DNA of 64,000 nt from Saccharum officinarum (GCA_020631735.1 CM036159.1:18081511-18145510), one strand, 5' to 3'. Positions 23,387 to 36,644 are shown, counted from the first letter of the stretch. Made by a program: numbers and translations. Notes: generated by a model from the sequence alone, not told the origin.

Positions 23387-26300
23387 TTAGACCTTTGGGT
23401 CACGCAACAGCAACCGGTATATCTCATTGTTGTGCTCTGACATGTACTCGTAACCGAGATTCTCAGCATGACTCTTGAATTCATCGAACTCTGCTGACGG
23501 CACTTGTATACCAACTAACACATTTGCTCCAGTTTCACCCTGCACAAGAGAATTAGATCAGATGATGAAATGTATATAATTGCAACCCTTGTTGGTTCTC
23601 TCCATTGTTTAGTATCATCAATACAAGCAATATACACGTCCCAGAACAACTTCAGCAAGGCATATGTTTTTTTCCTCATGTTTGAAATGGAAAGGGGCAT
23701 ATGATCATTTGAAGAGCAGAGATGTTTTTTTTCTTGTTCAGGTTCCGGCTTTCAAAGAAGTGAAAAACAATCATCGTTTCAGATTATGAGATTGCATAAT
23801 AGACACTATTATAAGAAGGCTACAGACAAAACTCATCATGTACCTGTGCACGGTAATGGAAAAGGCTGATGTTCCAACGAGGGCTGAACGCGTCCAAAAA
23901 TTTCATAAGGGCCCCAGGCCTTTCCGGGAAAATGAACCGGTAAACCAGTTCATCTTTTATTTCTGATCTGCCCCCAATCTGAAAAATCGATAATGTGAAA
24001 TCACGAACAAGATAGCAGAAATTTGCACAAAAATGGACGCGAGGTAAGTAAAACAATTTTGATAGGTGGTCACACAATGCAAATCCAGTTAACTATTGTC
24101 ATATTAACACTAAAATGAAATAAAATTACAATTGATCTCTTTGACAAAATAATTTGCCAACAGAATGTGAAAGATGCAACTTACAAAGTATCTAAGGTGG
24201 TCCTTTGCCAAATCATTGTCAGTAAGGTTAACAGTCCTCAGTTTCGCAGATTCCATGCGATCCACCATTGCTCCAAGCTCGTCGTCAGTGTAGATGCCAA
24301 CACTGTTACAGATAATAATGTAAGCATCTAAGCTAATCGTTGCTGTACATACTAATAAATAAAAATCTCAGATAAATAAACTAAAAATATATATCTTAGT
24401 CAAGGTAAAGAATTTTGGTAGTTTGATATGGATACATAATTAAAAAGAAAAACGACAAACTTTGATATGTACCTGTAAAGAACAAGGGCATCTTTTGCAT
24501 TAGAATCGTATCTATATTTGAATTCAGTAATATTCATCCTGCCAACCTGCAGAATGAGAAATCATAAGACAGGAAATGGATCTTAAACTTATGTGTTGGC
24601 AGAACTACCTCATAAGGCATACCAATTCTGTGAATTTTTTGAAGCTTCCCTGCTCCTCTGGCAGAAATGTAGCTAACACTGCTTCCCGTTTTCGGCCAAC
24701 ATCAGCTAGCTCAGTTACTAGTCTAAGTCGATCAAAGTACATATTTGCCCCACTAGTTATTGCAACCACATTTTCTCCTTTCAAGTTATAGTATTTGCAG
24801 TAGGCTTCAGCCCCAGCCAATGCAAGGGCACCAGCAGGTTCAAGGATACTTCTTTTCTCCTCAAACATATCCTGCACACATGAAAAGACATATTTCAGCA
24901 CCAACAATATAGAAGGATCAAAATGCATGTACAATGCAGATGCAGCATTGGTGAAGAAGGATGATAGGAGTATGAATGTAAGATCGGAATGCAATATGTT
25001 AGAGATATGTGTGTATTTTATATTTTCATATTGCACAAGGGTGCTTCTGCATATTGTACATGTACATATGGTGGCCTTTAGCCCCTTTTCAGAAGTTAAG
25101 CTCTATTCTATCATGGTACCAGAGCCCAGGTTCTAGGGTTAGGTTTACCTTGCTGGAACGCATAGCCGCCGCCGTGCTCGTTCTGCCATGGCCGCCGCCA
25201 TGCTTGCCTGCTCCGCGTAGCCACCGTCGTGCTCGTCTGCGCGGCCTCCTGCGCGCTCGCCGCCGGGGCACCTGGAGGGCCTCTGCTCCCGCGCCCGCTC
25301 GCGCGTTGTCCGCGCTGCCTCGTGCGGTCCCGCGCGGCTTCCTGCCCGCATGGCCGTCCGCGCCGCCTCGTGCCCGCGTGGCCGTCCGCGCCGCCTCGTG
25401 CGGTCCCGCGCGACGCGCGGCCACCTCCTCTCCTCTGCTCTCCTCCCACACGGCCACCTCATCTCCTCCTCTGTTTCTCCCTCCTCTGCTTTCTCCCGAT
25501 GCACGTCTCTGGTGGTCGACGAGCACGCCCACCTACGACGTGCTTGTGTCACTCCGCTCTGCTCTGTGCACGGCTCGGCTCTACTTTTCTCTGCTCTGTT
25601 TTCTTGTGAGCTGCTCTGTTCTTCTTTTCTATGGCATAAACGCTACCTCATCCCTATTGGTAGCCGTTTGGGCCTCCTTCTGTTCCTCCTTCTGGTGGTG
25701 CTCAAATCCCACGTTGTCCAGTGATTTTTGATGGCACCAATTATCATGAGTGGGTCCCACATATACGGTGGCATATGCGTGGTCTCCGGCTTTGGGAGTT
25801 TCTCAGTGGTGAGCTACCTTGTCCAGTCTTGCCTGATCGTCCAGTGCAGCCGGTGATTCCTCCAGGAACAACAGAAGATGAACAAAAGAAGTTGCGCGAA
25901 GCTTATGACGATGATATGGCCTCCTATATGTCCCATTTTCGGGCATATCGGACTTGGTTAGATGAAGATGCTCGTGCTGGGGCTGTTCTTGTTGCTAGTA
26001 TGGAAAAACATCTGGCTGGAGAGGTTATTCGGCTTGATCATGCTGCTCAGATGTGGGCCTTTCTTCGCCAGCACTATGAGCCCTCTGGTCAGTCCACTTA
26101 CATTGTTGCCTTACGTAGTTACGTCAAGAGCAATTGTTACAGCAGGGTGACAGTTCAGTTGAGGATTTCTTCCGACAGCTATCTGCAGTATGGCGTGAGC
26201 TTGACACTCCTAGTCCTCAGTTGTCTCCGGACACTTGTGATTCCTGCAGGAAGCAACAGAGCCACCTTGAGCTTCGTCGCACCTATGACTTCCTGACTCG

Positions 26301-29300
26301 TTTGCGTGCCGAGTTTGAGCCTCTTCGTGCTCAGTTACTTGCTCGTGAGCCGTGTGTGTCCTTGATGGAGGCTCTTGCTGCTGTTCGTAATGAGGAGACT
26401 CGCCTTCGTTCTGCTGGTCTAATTCAGTCGACATCCTCCTCAGTTCTGGCATCCTCCTCAGTTCTGGCAGCTCGGTCTGGAATTCTTGGTTCTTCTCCCA
26501 AAGTGCATGCTTCAACAGCATCTGGTGGCCCTGGAACTCGTAGTTCAAGTGGCCTTCATTGTAATCACTGTCACAGAGATGGACATGATGCAGACCACTG
26601 TTACAAGAAGCGACAGGCTCAGTCTCGCCGAGGCGGGCGTCCTTCGCAGGCTCAGTCTCAGCATACTGATACACAACAGGAGATCCTCATGTTACTTCGT
26701 CGTCTTGCTGTCCCTGCACCTACTGGAGTTACTGGTTCTGTCACTGCTGGAGCTGCAGCTTCTGTCACTGCTCAGTCTCCTAACCCAGCACTCTCTGCTG
26801 CTACTTCTCAGTCTTCTATCGAGAGACCACCATCCACTTCAGGTATCTTGCCATGGATTCTTGACTCTAGTGCTTCTTTTCATATGACGTCTGATCGTAC
26901 CCGTCTTTCTTCTATTTGCTCTCCTTTCATTCCTCTCACTGTTCAAACTGCTGATGGCTCACCTCTTTCGGTTGTTGGTCGTGGCACTCTTTCATCTTCT
27001 TCTTTTCATGTTCCCAATGTTTCTTATGTTCCGAACCTGACTATGCAACTTATTTCTGCTGGCCAGCTCATCGATCATGGTTGTCGTGTTATTTTTGATT
27101 CTGACTCTTGCCGTGTTCAGGATCTCAGCACGAGTCTCCTAGTTGGTACTGGCCCTCGCCACCGTGATTCTCAGCGTCTTTGGGAGCTCGATTGGCTTCG
27201 TCTTCCTTCCGCTGCCTCTGTCAATCTTGTGGGCTCTGCTTCTCCTGCATCGGCTTCTTCCTCTTTTGCTCAGTGGCATCATCGCTTGGGACATCTATGT
27301 GGTTCCCGGCTGTCCACCCTTGTTCGTCGTGGTGTTTTGGGAAATGTCACTGGTGATGTTTCATTAGATCTGTGTCAGGGTTGTAAGCTTGGCAAACAGA
27401 TTCAGCTTCCATATCCCTCTAGTGGGTCTGTGTCACGGCGTCCTTTTGACCTTGTTCATTCAGATGTATGGGGTCCTGCACCTTTTGTTTCAAAGGGAGG
27501 TCATCAATATTATGTCATATTTATCGATGACTTCTCTCGCTTCACATGGGTGTATTTCATGAAACATCGTAATGAGGTGTTATCTATATATAAGACATTT
27601 GCTCGAATGATTCGCACTCATTTTGATGCTCCTATTCGTGTTTTTCGTGCTGACTCTGCTGGAGAGTATCTATCGGGTGCTCTTCGCCAATTTCTTTCTG
27701 AGCAGGGGACACTTTCACAATTTTCTTGTCCTGGTGCGCACGCTCAGAATGGTGTTGCTGAGCGCAAACATCGCCACCTTCTTGAAACTGCCCGTGCTCT
27801 TATGATTGCTTCCTCAGTCCCACCTCATTTTTGGGCTGAAGCAATCTCCACTGCCACCTATTTAACTAACATTCAGCCCTCTTCCGCTCTTAAAGGTGGT
27901 ATCCCCTATGAGCGCCTTCTTGGACATCCACCTGATTACTCCAGTCTTCGCCTTTTTGGATGTTTGTGCTATGTTCTTCTTGCTCCCCGTGAACGCACTA
28001 AACTGACCTCTCAATCTGTTGAGTGTGTTTTCTTAGGCTATAGTGCCGAGCACAAGGGCTATCGTTGTTGGGATCCGGTTGCTCGTCGTATGCGGATCTC
28101 TCGTGATGTTACTTTTGATGAGTCTCGCTCTTTCTATCCTCGACCCTCCTCTGATGTTTCTCCTCAGGCTGTTGTTGAGCCTCTGTCCTTCTTGACTTTT
28201 CCTGATACACCTATCTCCACTATGCTTCTTCCTCCACCATCTTCATCATCGTCACCTTCTTCACCATCTCCCCCGCTGCCCTCTGAGCCGCCTTCACATG
28301 CTCCTAAGTCCATTTATGATCTCAAACCTCCTGTGATTCACACCTACAGTCGTCGTCTCTAGGATCCCTCACCTCCTGTTGAGTCGTCTTCTGATGTTTC
28401 ATCTCCTATTGAAACATCCTTGGTTGAGGATTCTTTCTCTCAGTCCTCCTCACGTTATAATCTTCGCGATCGTGGCTCGCTGAAACCTGTCGATCGGTAT
28501 GGTTTTGCTGGCACCGTTCTTTCTGAGCCGACCACCTACCATGATGCCCTTTGTCATCCAGAATGGCAACATGCCATGGCTGAGGAGATTGCTGCTCTCG
28601 AGCGCACTGGCACTTGGGATCTTGTTCCTCTGCCTTCTCATGCTCGTCCTATCACATGCAAGTGGGTCTATAAGATCAAGACTCGCTCTGATGGCTCTCT
28701 CGAGCGTTACAAGGCCCGTCTTGTTGCTCGTGGTTTTCAACAAGAGCATGGCCGTGACTATGATGAGACATTTGCTCCTGTGGCACGCATGACCACTGTT
28801 CGCACTCTCCTTGCTGTGGCCTCTGTTCGTGCTTGGTCCATTTCTCAACTTGATGTCAAAAATGCCTTTCTTAATGGTGAACTCCGTGAGGAGGTCTACA
28901 TGCAACCACCTCCTGGGTATCTTGTTCCTGATGGCATGGTTTGTCGTCTTCGTCGCTCTCTTTATGGTCTGAAACAAGCCCCTCGTGCTTGGTTTCAGCG
29001 ATTTGCCTCTGTGATCACTGCTGCTGGTTTTTCTCAGAGCGATCATGACCCCGCCTTGTTTATTCACACCTCACCTCGTGGTCGCACTCTTCTTCTTCTT
29101 TATGTTGATGACATGCTTATCACTGGCGATGATTCTGAGTATATTGCCTTTGTCAAGGCACGTCTCGGTGAGCAATTCCTTATGTCCGATCTTGGTCCTC
29201 TTAGTTACTTTCTTGGGATTGAGGTTTCTTCCACCTCTAATGGCATTTATTTGTCGCAAGAAAAGTACATTCAAGATCTTCTTGCTCGCTCCTCCCTCAC

Positions 29301-32300
29301 TGATCATCGCACTGTCGAAACTCCCATGGAGCTCAATCTTCAGCTTCGTGCCACTGATGGTGAACCTCTCCCTGATCCCACTCGGTATCGTCATATTGTT
29401 GGGAGTCTTGTCTATTTGGGTGTGATCCGTCCTGACATTTCTTATGCTGTTCACATTCTTAACCAATTTGTTACTGCTCCCACCCAAATTCACTATAGCC
29501 ATCTTCTTCGGGTTTTGCGTTACCTTCGTGGGACCATTACTCGTCGTCTATTCTTCCCGCGCTCTAGCTCTCTTCATCTCCAAGCCTACTCTGATGCTAC
29601 TTGGGCTAGCGATCCCTCTGAATGTCACTCTCTCTCTGCCTACTGTATTTTCCTTGGTGGTTCTCTCATTGCTTGGAAGACCAAGAAGCAGACCGCGGTA
29701 TCTCGTTCGAGTGCAGAGGCGGAGTTGCGAGCTATGGCTCTTGCTACAGCAGAGGTTACTTGGCTCCGATGGTTACTGGAGGATTTTGGTGTTTCTATTT
29801 CTGTGCCCACTCCACTTTTGTCGGACAGTACCAGTGCCATCAACATAGCTCGTGATCCGGTGAAACATGAGCTCACCAAGCATATTGGAGTTGATGCATA
29901 TTACACTCGGGCTCAAGTCCAAGATGATGTGATTGCTCTTCGCTATGTGCCCTCAGAGCTTCAGTTGGCTGATTTCCTCACCAAAGCACAAACAAGGGCT
30001 CAACATCGTTTCTTTCTTTCCAAACTCAGTTTTTGTGATCCACCCTGAGTTTGAGGGGGGGTGTTAGAGATATGTGTGTATTTTATATTTTCATATTGCA
30101 CAAGGGTGCTTCTGCATATTGTACATGTACATATGGTGGCCTTTAGCCCCTTTTCAGAAGTTAAGCTCTATTCTATCACAATAGACATTGCATAATATTT
30201 ATGCATCCTATATGTGTATCCATACAACCCCAAACACCTCACTAAATTAGACAACACTCTACACATCACAGGAATTGACGCTAGATTACAGAGTTAATGA
30301 CATAATATTATACAACATTCCCCCTAGATAGTGTTTTGAACATGTACCTTAAAAAAAACACTCATGACTGGGTGGTTTATATTGACAGACCACTACAGCA
30401 GTGAATACTGGTGCAACAAAATTACTATCTTCCTTTTCTTGAACATTGTATACTGAGCTCGAAGTGAGTTCAGACTATAAAATTTTTAACAGTGTTCAGT
30501 AAAACACCCATATGCATAGTTCTCACCTTTATCGAAGCACAAATAGCATCTCGACTGACCATAACAATGCCATCTACTAGCTCTCTGCACAGGCGAAATG
30601 TTTCCTCCCCAACAGTTTTGACAGCTACACCATCAGCAAACCCACCAACATGCTCCAACATGACCCTCTTACCATGACACAAGGATAATGCCATTGCATT
30701 TGCATCTGAGGGTTCCACTCCAATTATTTTCACCTGTACAAAGAAAAATGTTTCAAAAACATTCCAAAAAAATATCAGCCTGACTAGAAACCAATGTAAG
30801 ATCCAGAAAGAAATACATTAACAAGTTTGATCCAATATGAAGCGATTCAACTTTAAAATGAACTTAAAATATCAGGGACACGCCAGCCTCCATGAAGACG
30901 TGTAAAGAAACTTTGTTGTCTTCAGCATAGGATTTTTAAAAGAAAAAGGAAATGGTAAGATGGAAAGCAGACCTCTGGGCGAACCCGTTTTACATAGGCA
31001 GCAATTCCAGCAATTAATCCACCACCTCCAACAGGTACAAATATTGCATGCAGTGGACCTTGCAGCTGCCGAACAATTTCCATGCCGACAGTTCCTTGTC
31101 CAGTGATGACATCAGGATGATCAAAGGGAGGTATGAATGTGCGGCCTTCCTGCTGACATCGTAATTTTGCGTATGACTGAGCTTCATCATAAGAGTCCCC
31201 CTCAAGGACCACTGTTGCACCCAACCTCTCCACTGATTTCCACTGGAATTAAGGTGTTGCATTATTCAGTGAGCACTAAAGTAAACTGAATCATGTAAAG
31301 GGGTGTCTTAAGTTCAGCATCTAAAGATCAGAAACCTTGATTTCTGGCGTTGTCACGGGCATGACGATGACAGCATCGCATCCCAGTCTCTGAGCGGAAA
31401 GAGCAACACCCTGGGCATGGTTTCCAGCAGAGGAGCATATGACGCCCCTCTCTAACTGCTCACGGGTGAGCTTTGCCATCATGTTGTATGCTCCCCGCAA
31501 TTTGAATGAGAACACCTGTACAGCAAGCAAACAAAATATGAGGAAAGTAAAGAAAACATAAAAGTAGAATAGCAGTTTTCAATGAATTTGGAATAGCACA
31601 TATAAGCGCTAAATACAGTCAAACAAAATTAAATTAGGAACCTTATCATGAATAAAACGTGTGTATGGCAAAATACTAGATAGGGAAATTATCTTTGAAT
31701 ATGCATATAAGGGTTCCCTCTTCTTGAAAGAATATGCGAATAACGTCCTTTCATTATGGTTTTTGCTGTTGCTAATAACACAGAAAAAAAACCAAATATA
31801 GAAGACCAGGTACAAGTTCTCAAGACCCTGAATCATGCTGCAGTTCACAAGTCTAGCCTGTTGAGCTTTGAGATTCTAAAGAAACTAAAGCTCCTATAGA
31901 CTTGTGGAATCAAGTTTCACAGACTCTGTAAGCTACGAAAAAACAGCCACCTCAAGGTTTCAGCACTCCTAGTATCAACGATAATAATAAATAACAAGTC
32001 AAAAGTGCAAAATATCCTGCAACGTCTATTCTCCTTGGAGAAAGCGTGACAAGAACGTATCAAAGCCAAAGTGGAGAATTCAAGGGAATGTCTGTGATTC
32101 TGCGAATCCAAGCATCCCGTTGAAACCCGGTTAACAGCATAACACGACAATACCAAGGTAAACCCCCAAATACCCAACAAATGACACTGAACAAGGTCAT
32201 TGGCGAGTGCAAATCCATCCCACAAACACAAGTAGCAGCTGAAACATCTAAACCTCAGCATCTCCAAGAAATGGTGCTGTTTTTTTTGCACATATCCACG

Positions 32301-32798
32301 TCCACGAACGCAAGCCAACCAAAAAAAGTGGCGGGGTAAGCAAACGAAGGGCTGCGCATCGTCATCGATTACCGGCTGCAGGTCCTCGCGCTTGATCCAG
32401 AGGTTGACCCCGAGGCGGTCGGAGAGCTTGGTGGCGAGCTGCAGCGGCGACTCGATTGCGACGTCGTACACCTTGGACGACAGCACGCTGGTGAGGTACT
32501 CCATCGCGCCGGGGCCTCCTCCTTCGCCCGCGGCGTCTCCGAACCCCTCGGCATCCGCCGCGCCCGCGTCGCGCTCCCGAAAGCCCGCCACGAGGCACCC
32601 GCTCTCCCGCTGCAGCGACTCCGGCACCACCCGCACCATCGGCGTCGGCGGCGGCGCCGGGACGGCCGCGAGCCCCGCCTCAGCGGCCGTCGTCGCCGCC
32701 GCGGCGGCGGCTACGCAGGAGGACCTGCGCGCGTCGCGGCGGAGGGAGGCCGCGGGGAAGGAGGCCGAGGGCGAGGTGGCGGTGGCGGCGGCCGCCAT
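23387..32798 (-). CDS. OMR1: Threonine deaminase (threonine dehydratase), biosynthetic, plastid, nine exons
   Basis: Exons: 32798-32373, 31515-31336, 31242-30973, 30733-30527, 24871-24623, 24546-24473, 24302-24185, 23978-23844, 23539-23387. They sum to 1812 nt and 603 residues without frame errors. The enzyme (EC 4.3.1.19) converts threonine to 2-oxobutanoate, the committed and isoleucine-inhibited step of isoleucine synthesis in plastids. The Ala/Ser/Arg-rich first 60 residues look like a transit peptide. The PLP domain carries [10 protein letters not shown] with the Schiff-base Lys, [11 protein letters not shown] and the phosphate-binding [10 protein letters not shown]. After [11 protein letters not shown] and [12 protein letters not shown] come two C-terminal ACT-like regulatory segments ([10 protein letters not shown]..., [19 protein letters not shown]) with [15 protein letters not shown] at the end. 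Intron 4 is 5655 bp because it contains a Copia element in the opposite orientation; its splice sites (GTGAGA, TGTGCAG) look intact. The symbol is that of the Arabidopsis homologue. Confidence 0.95.
24997..25113 (+). repeat. 5' LTR of Copia element 1 (117 bp)
   Basis: Unusually short for a Copia LTR. It is identical by eye to 30062-30178 and is followed immediately by the primer-binding site. Confidence 0.93.
25664..30048 (+). pseudogene. Copia element 1 gag-pol, frame-disrupted
   Basis: Order: gag core ([17 protein letters not shown] onward), CCHC knuckle ([14 protein letters not shown], near 26560), aspartic protease ([12 protein letters not shown], near 26855), integrase with HHRLGHL, HSDVWGP and NGVAERKHR, reverse transcriptase with YVDDML (29101-29118), RNase H (AYSDATWAS) and the LADFLTKA tail. 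Breaks: the gag start is not obvious; a small insertion near 26110-26125 shifts frame inside gag; a TAG at 28360-28362 interrupts pol between integrase and reverse transcriptase. The protease motif is DSS where DSG is usual, and the second integrase Asp lies in an altered context (RADSAGEY). The breaks make autonomous activity unlikely. Confidence 0.85.
30062..30178 (+). repeat. 3' LTR of Copia element 1 (117 bp)
   Basis: Identical by eye to the 5' LTR; preceded by the polypurine tract and followed by the CAATA target duplication. Confidence 0.93.
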
Positions 32799-33248
32799 GG
32801 TGTGGTGCCCTCGTCGAATTCCTCTGATTTGTTTTCCTCTCGTTATGCGTCGGGTAAAGCGGAATGCGTCGTCACAAAAGTCACAGGCGCGGGATGATAT
32901 GTGATGTGGCGCGGGGCAGTGGAGGACCTGGGTCGCGACCTCGTGCCTGTGGGGGCGCGAGGGAGGGGTGCAGTGGAGGCCGGGGCCCGCGTGGGATCAG
33001 GGAGTCAGGATCCCCGTATCCGTCCACGACTTCGCGCGCGCGCCCCTGTTCCTTGCCTTGGCTTTTCTACCGTCGTTTCCGCGCCTGGGCCGGGGGGCAT
33101 GCTTAACACGAGCTCGACGAGACCGGCCGCGCCGTCGGCATCTCCGCGAGTACTGCCTGTACGGGCTCCGCCGGAAGTCAGAGGCCGTGCCGCCCGCCGG
33201 CGGCTACACGGCGGAACCTTCGACAGTTTCAGCGTGGACAGCTTTTGA
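32799..33248. other. Threonine deaminase upstream region
   Basis: GC-rich 5' flank of the minus-strand gene. On the plus strand near 33134-33240 there is a frame reading LREYCLYGLRRKSEAVPP, which looks like a displaced exon fragment that I could not identify. Confidence 0.35.
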
Positions 33249-33412
33249 CTGCTCTCTCCGTTCCAAATTCCAAGACGTTTTGTCTTTTCTAGTTTCATTA
33301 ATTTAACAAAAAAATCTTGACACAAATATATTTAGATGGATAATAGAATCCATGCATCTAGATTATATTAAAATGTCTTATAATTTGGTTAATTTGGTAA
33401 GGAGGGAAGTAT
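33249..33412. mobile_element. Stowaway-like MITE
   Basis: The left end GCTCTCTCCGTTCCAAATTC and the right end (complement) ACTTCCCTCCTTACCAAATT match the CTCCCTCCGTTCC-AAATT terminal inverted repeats of Tc1/mariner-derived Stowaway MITEs. Inside, CAAGACGTTTTGTC pairs with the AATGTCTTATAA side. A clean TA duplication is not visible on the left. Confidence 0.6.
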
Positions 33413-35599
33413 TATTGTGATCGTTCCGTTTTGTACTCTTAATGAAATATAATATGTGCTTGGCACAGTTAAAGCACGGTCGCTAAGAAAACTATAGGGC
33501 GGTAAGCTAGAACGAATAGAAGAAAGATAAATTGCATAGACTTAGATCATGAAGGACGTATATATGGTGATATTTTGAAATTACCACCAAATTTATATTT
33601 GTGGGGTGCATCCACACCGAATTCGAGGTGTGTTCAATATGAGTCTCTTTGACGAACAATTTTTTACTACACAAGAACGGCGGATGCACTATGGGTATGA
33701 TCAACTGTATTAGGCCTTATATTACATATTTTTCTTAAGGAGATGAGTTATGCAGTTTAATTGAAGCCAGTATAAATATAAGCTAGCATAAACGAATGTA
33801 TTATCTTGGTGTTTCGTCTTTGGTTGTTCTACGTAGGCAAATCGTATTAGGTAAAATTGTGTTTGGTTATTTGTAACTGCCACGTGTAGTCACCTATATG
33901 TTGTAGTACAGATCTTATGTTTCCAGTAGTAGAGATGAAGGATGTTAAAATATTTTATTTTTGTATGTCTATCGACTTGTGCAAATTTGAACTGCTTAAT
34001 ACTACCAAATATGAAGTACTAGCTAATCCTTTATTGGGTCTATTTTTTAACATTGTGCAAGCTTGCATGGAAGCTTATGCCGGACAATTTGCGCTCCACA
34101 AGCCTAAATATAGGCTAATGCAAACAACAATGCCCTAATGGTTGGTGTCCTGACAGACCTTATCTATGCAACATTACAGCATCCAACCATATGCAAGCAG
34201 TGAAGCAAATTTAGACGCTTGAGATTGCTGCATAGGCCGAGTAGCTTTTGCAAGGTAAGAGGCCTATATGCTCGGTGAAAATGACATAAACATATATAAA
34301 AAAAACACCATGGATTAGTCTAGAGCGAGCTTGAATCTCAACATTTGCAACAAAATACATAACATGAATTACGGATGTGCCATGTTTTAATGTTTTAAAA
34401 CTTCAGGATATGTTTTAGATGAATTTTCACCATTTCAACATTGTGCCATTTTCACCAGAGACTCATAATAGTCTCAGGGCTTGAATCACGACTGAATTTT
34501 ACTACATTGTTTTACTTGCCCAGGGCTTCTACGAGAAAGAGGAGAACATTGCTTAGTTCCCCGCTTATGAGTGTTTTATTTACTAGGAGTAGACATTACA
34601 CGATACTTTCAGAATTACAAAGTTTGGTTTTATAATTTGATTATATGTCTTGATTTACCTTTCGATGGTGATTGGGTGTGGCGTAGGTTAGCAGCGGCAT
34701 GAGTTCAAGCAGAGTGGCACATGCTATGTATGCCTATGGCACTATTTTTGTGAGTGAATTCACATGCTATATGTGGCTGTGGCGTAGGTTAGCAGCGGCA
34801 CGAGTTCAAGCATAGCGGCATAGCATGTGAATTCACTCTCCAAAATACAACTGTCTACGACGCAACTAATCTGCTTTTACTTCCCAGATAATTAAGGTTT
34901 CTCCTATTCCCTCTTCTACTGGACATCTAACTAATAGGCTTTTACTTATTCATTAGTTACAAGTTGCTACCATTACAGTAGATTGCTTTTAAACTAACAG
35001 AAGTTCGATGGAGCTAACCATGTTACATGTGACCATATCACGTTTGCCTATTATACCAGCTATTTTGGTGGATGACATATTGTTAATTTCAGATTCGGAT
35101 GGCTGTTGCCTCTACCAACAGAAAAATGGAAAACGAGATGATAAGACTGACGAGATCAGGACTCCACTAGACACATGAAAAAAAAAACAATGATAGCTCT
35201 AGTAGAAAAGTATAACAGTACACAAAGGAAATGATCAGTTAGATCAGCCCTTTGGCACGTTTTAAATGGTAGGTAATGAATCAAGGGAAGGGAAAAAGGG
35301 CTGAATTTCGTCCATACCCGATAGCGTGATGCTGTCCTGTACGCTGAAGAATCAAAATTCAGCATCAATCATTACAATAATTGCAATGCACAAAAAGGAG
35401 GAGAAACACATAAGCTTGGATTCCCTTGGTAATGATATTTGTAAGTCGAAGAACAGACAGCAGAGTGAATATGAGGTAATCAGTATAATGCGGACGGAAA
35501 GCATCCGTGGCAATTTCTGAGAAATATTATTGGCTCTTGTCCCATGCGTAGTCGCAAGCAGGTTGTATGTAAATCACATTATGAATATATGAATATAAT
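33413..35599. other. Intergenic AT-rich sequence, no gene recognised
   Basis: Only short frames are present. The phrase GCGTAGGTTAGCAGCGGCA plus GAGTTCAAGCA occurs twice about 100 bp apart (34681-34715 and 34781-34815), a small tandem duplication. GTGAATTCAC also recurs in inverted context near 34750 and 34830. Nothing else is recognised. Confidence 0.4.
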
Positions 35600-35704
35600 G
35601 CAGATTTTGAACTCATGGAATCTTCGTATCTCCCACAACTAAAAAGAAAGAAACTAAGACTGTCAAATCGTGCGACATTAGCTTCGTACGTCGTGGGAAA
35701 CGCC

Positions 35705-35952
35705 CCTCCGTGCGTCGTCGCTGTTAAAAGGAAGGAAGACGTCGGTGCTAAAAGGAAGGAAAACATCGGTGTTCAAAAGGAGAGGAAACGTCCATGCGTC
35801 ATCGTCGCACTCACCCTCTTGCCCACGACCCTCGACCGGCAGAAACGTCGGTGTTCAAAACGAAGGGAAACATCGGTGTTCAAAGGGAAGGGAAACGTTC
35901 GTGCGTCATCATCGCTCTCTCTCTTGCCCGCTGCCCTCCTACCCTCGACCGG
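35705..35952. repeat. Minisatellite-like repeats (CGGTGTTCAAAAGGAAGG type)
   Basis: Units around AAACATCGGTGTTCAAA and GGAAGGAAAAC recur about six times. At a larger scale two blocks of about 105 bp (ending CCCTCGACCGGC each time) repeat head-to-tail. The open frames here are products of the repeat. Confidence 0.7.
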
Positions 35953-36121
35953 CCTCCTGCTCCCCGCTGCGCCATGCCCGTCGTAGCCCGTCGCCTGGAG
36001 GAGTTGCGCTCGATGTCCAGTCACAACCGCGACGCTGACTTGATCCGAGAAGCCTGCAACGACCGCGCCACGACCGTGCCGTCGAAAGGAGAAGAGTCGG
36101 CACCGCTACGGACGAGGTACG

Positions 36122-36644
36122 TGTTGGGTTTTGATCTCCTACCATTAGGCCCAACGGCCTTTTGGGCCTTGCTTCTCGCGCCCTGATCGGGGGCGCCTAA
36201 CCCTACATGGTTGGTGGGCCCTCGTCACACTGCGCTATATATAGAGGTGGGGACCGGCTGGCTCTAGAAACGAGGTTCACCTGAGCCGCCACTCCCCACC
36301 GATATTCCCGATCCCGATCTGAGAAGGGGCGCAGCCAGTGACGGGAAGCCGCCACCGTCTTCACTGCGCCACCATCGTCACTGCGTCGACTCTCATCTCC
36401 ACCGACCGTCGCTGCCGGCGCGCAGATGGCACCGGCGAACGACTCCAACACCGGCGCCTCCTCCGGATCTGCTACACCTGCGCCTACTGATGGTTTGCAA
36501 TTTCTACCCCTTCCTTTTCCTCTCTCGTACTCGCAATAGTAGTTGTATTAGGTCTTATGCATATACTGTGAACCACTGTTTTGGTTGTTTCCTATGATGA
36601 ACTTGTACCCGATCTAACTAACTGATGAACTATGATATCTTACA
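36122..36644 (+). repeat. 5' LTR of Copia element 2 (523 bp)
   Basis: Contains a TATA-type box (CTATATATAGAGG) near 36236, the likely transcription start signal. It differs from the 3' copy at six positions by eye. Confidence 0.93.

Larger units (their letters stand above)
24997..30178 (+). mobile_element. Copia LTR retrotransposon inside threonine deaminase intron 4
   Basis: It is bounded by two 117-bp LTRs (24997-25113 and 30062-30178) that I read as identical, beginning TGTTAG and ending TATCA. The host duplication is CAATA (24992-24996 and 30179-30183). A primer-binding site TGGTACCAGAGC, matching initiator-Met tRNA type, directly follows the 5' LTR. A polypurine run (GAGGGGGGG) directly precedes the 3' LTR. 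Identical LTRs imply a very recent insertion, yet the coding region is damaged (see 25664-30048). Orientation is opposite to the host gene, which reduces the chance that its polyadenylation signal truncates the host transcript. Confidence 0.95.

Noticed and set aside
25009..25731. 240-codon plus-strand frame in the Copia 1 leader
   Set aside because: It begins in the LTR, is GC-rich low complexity and lies out of frame with gag. It is untranslated leader.
33134..33240. Plus-strand LREYCLYGLRRKSEAV frame as a gene
   Set aside because: Too short, no start or splice context, and it ends next to a MITE. At best a displaced fragment.
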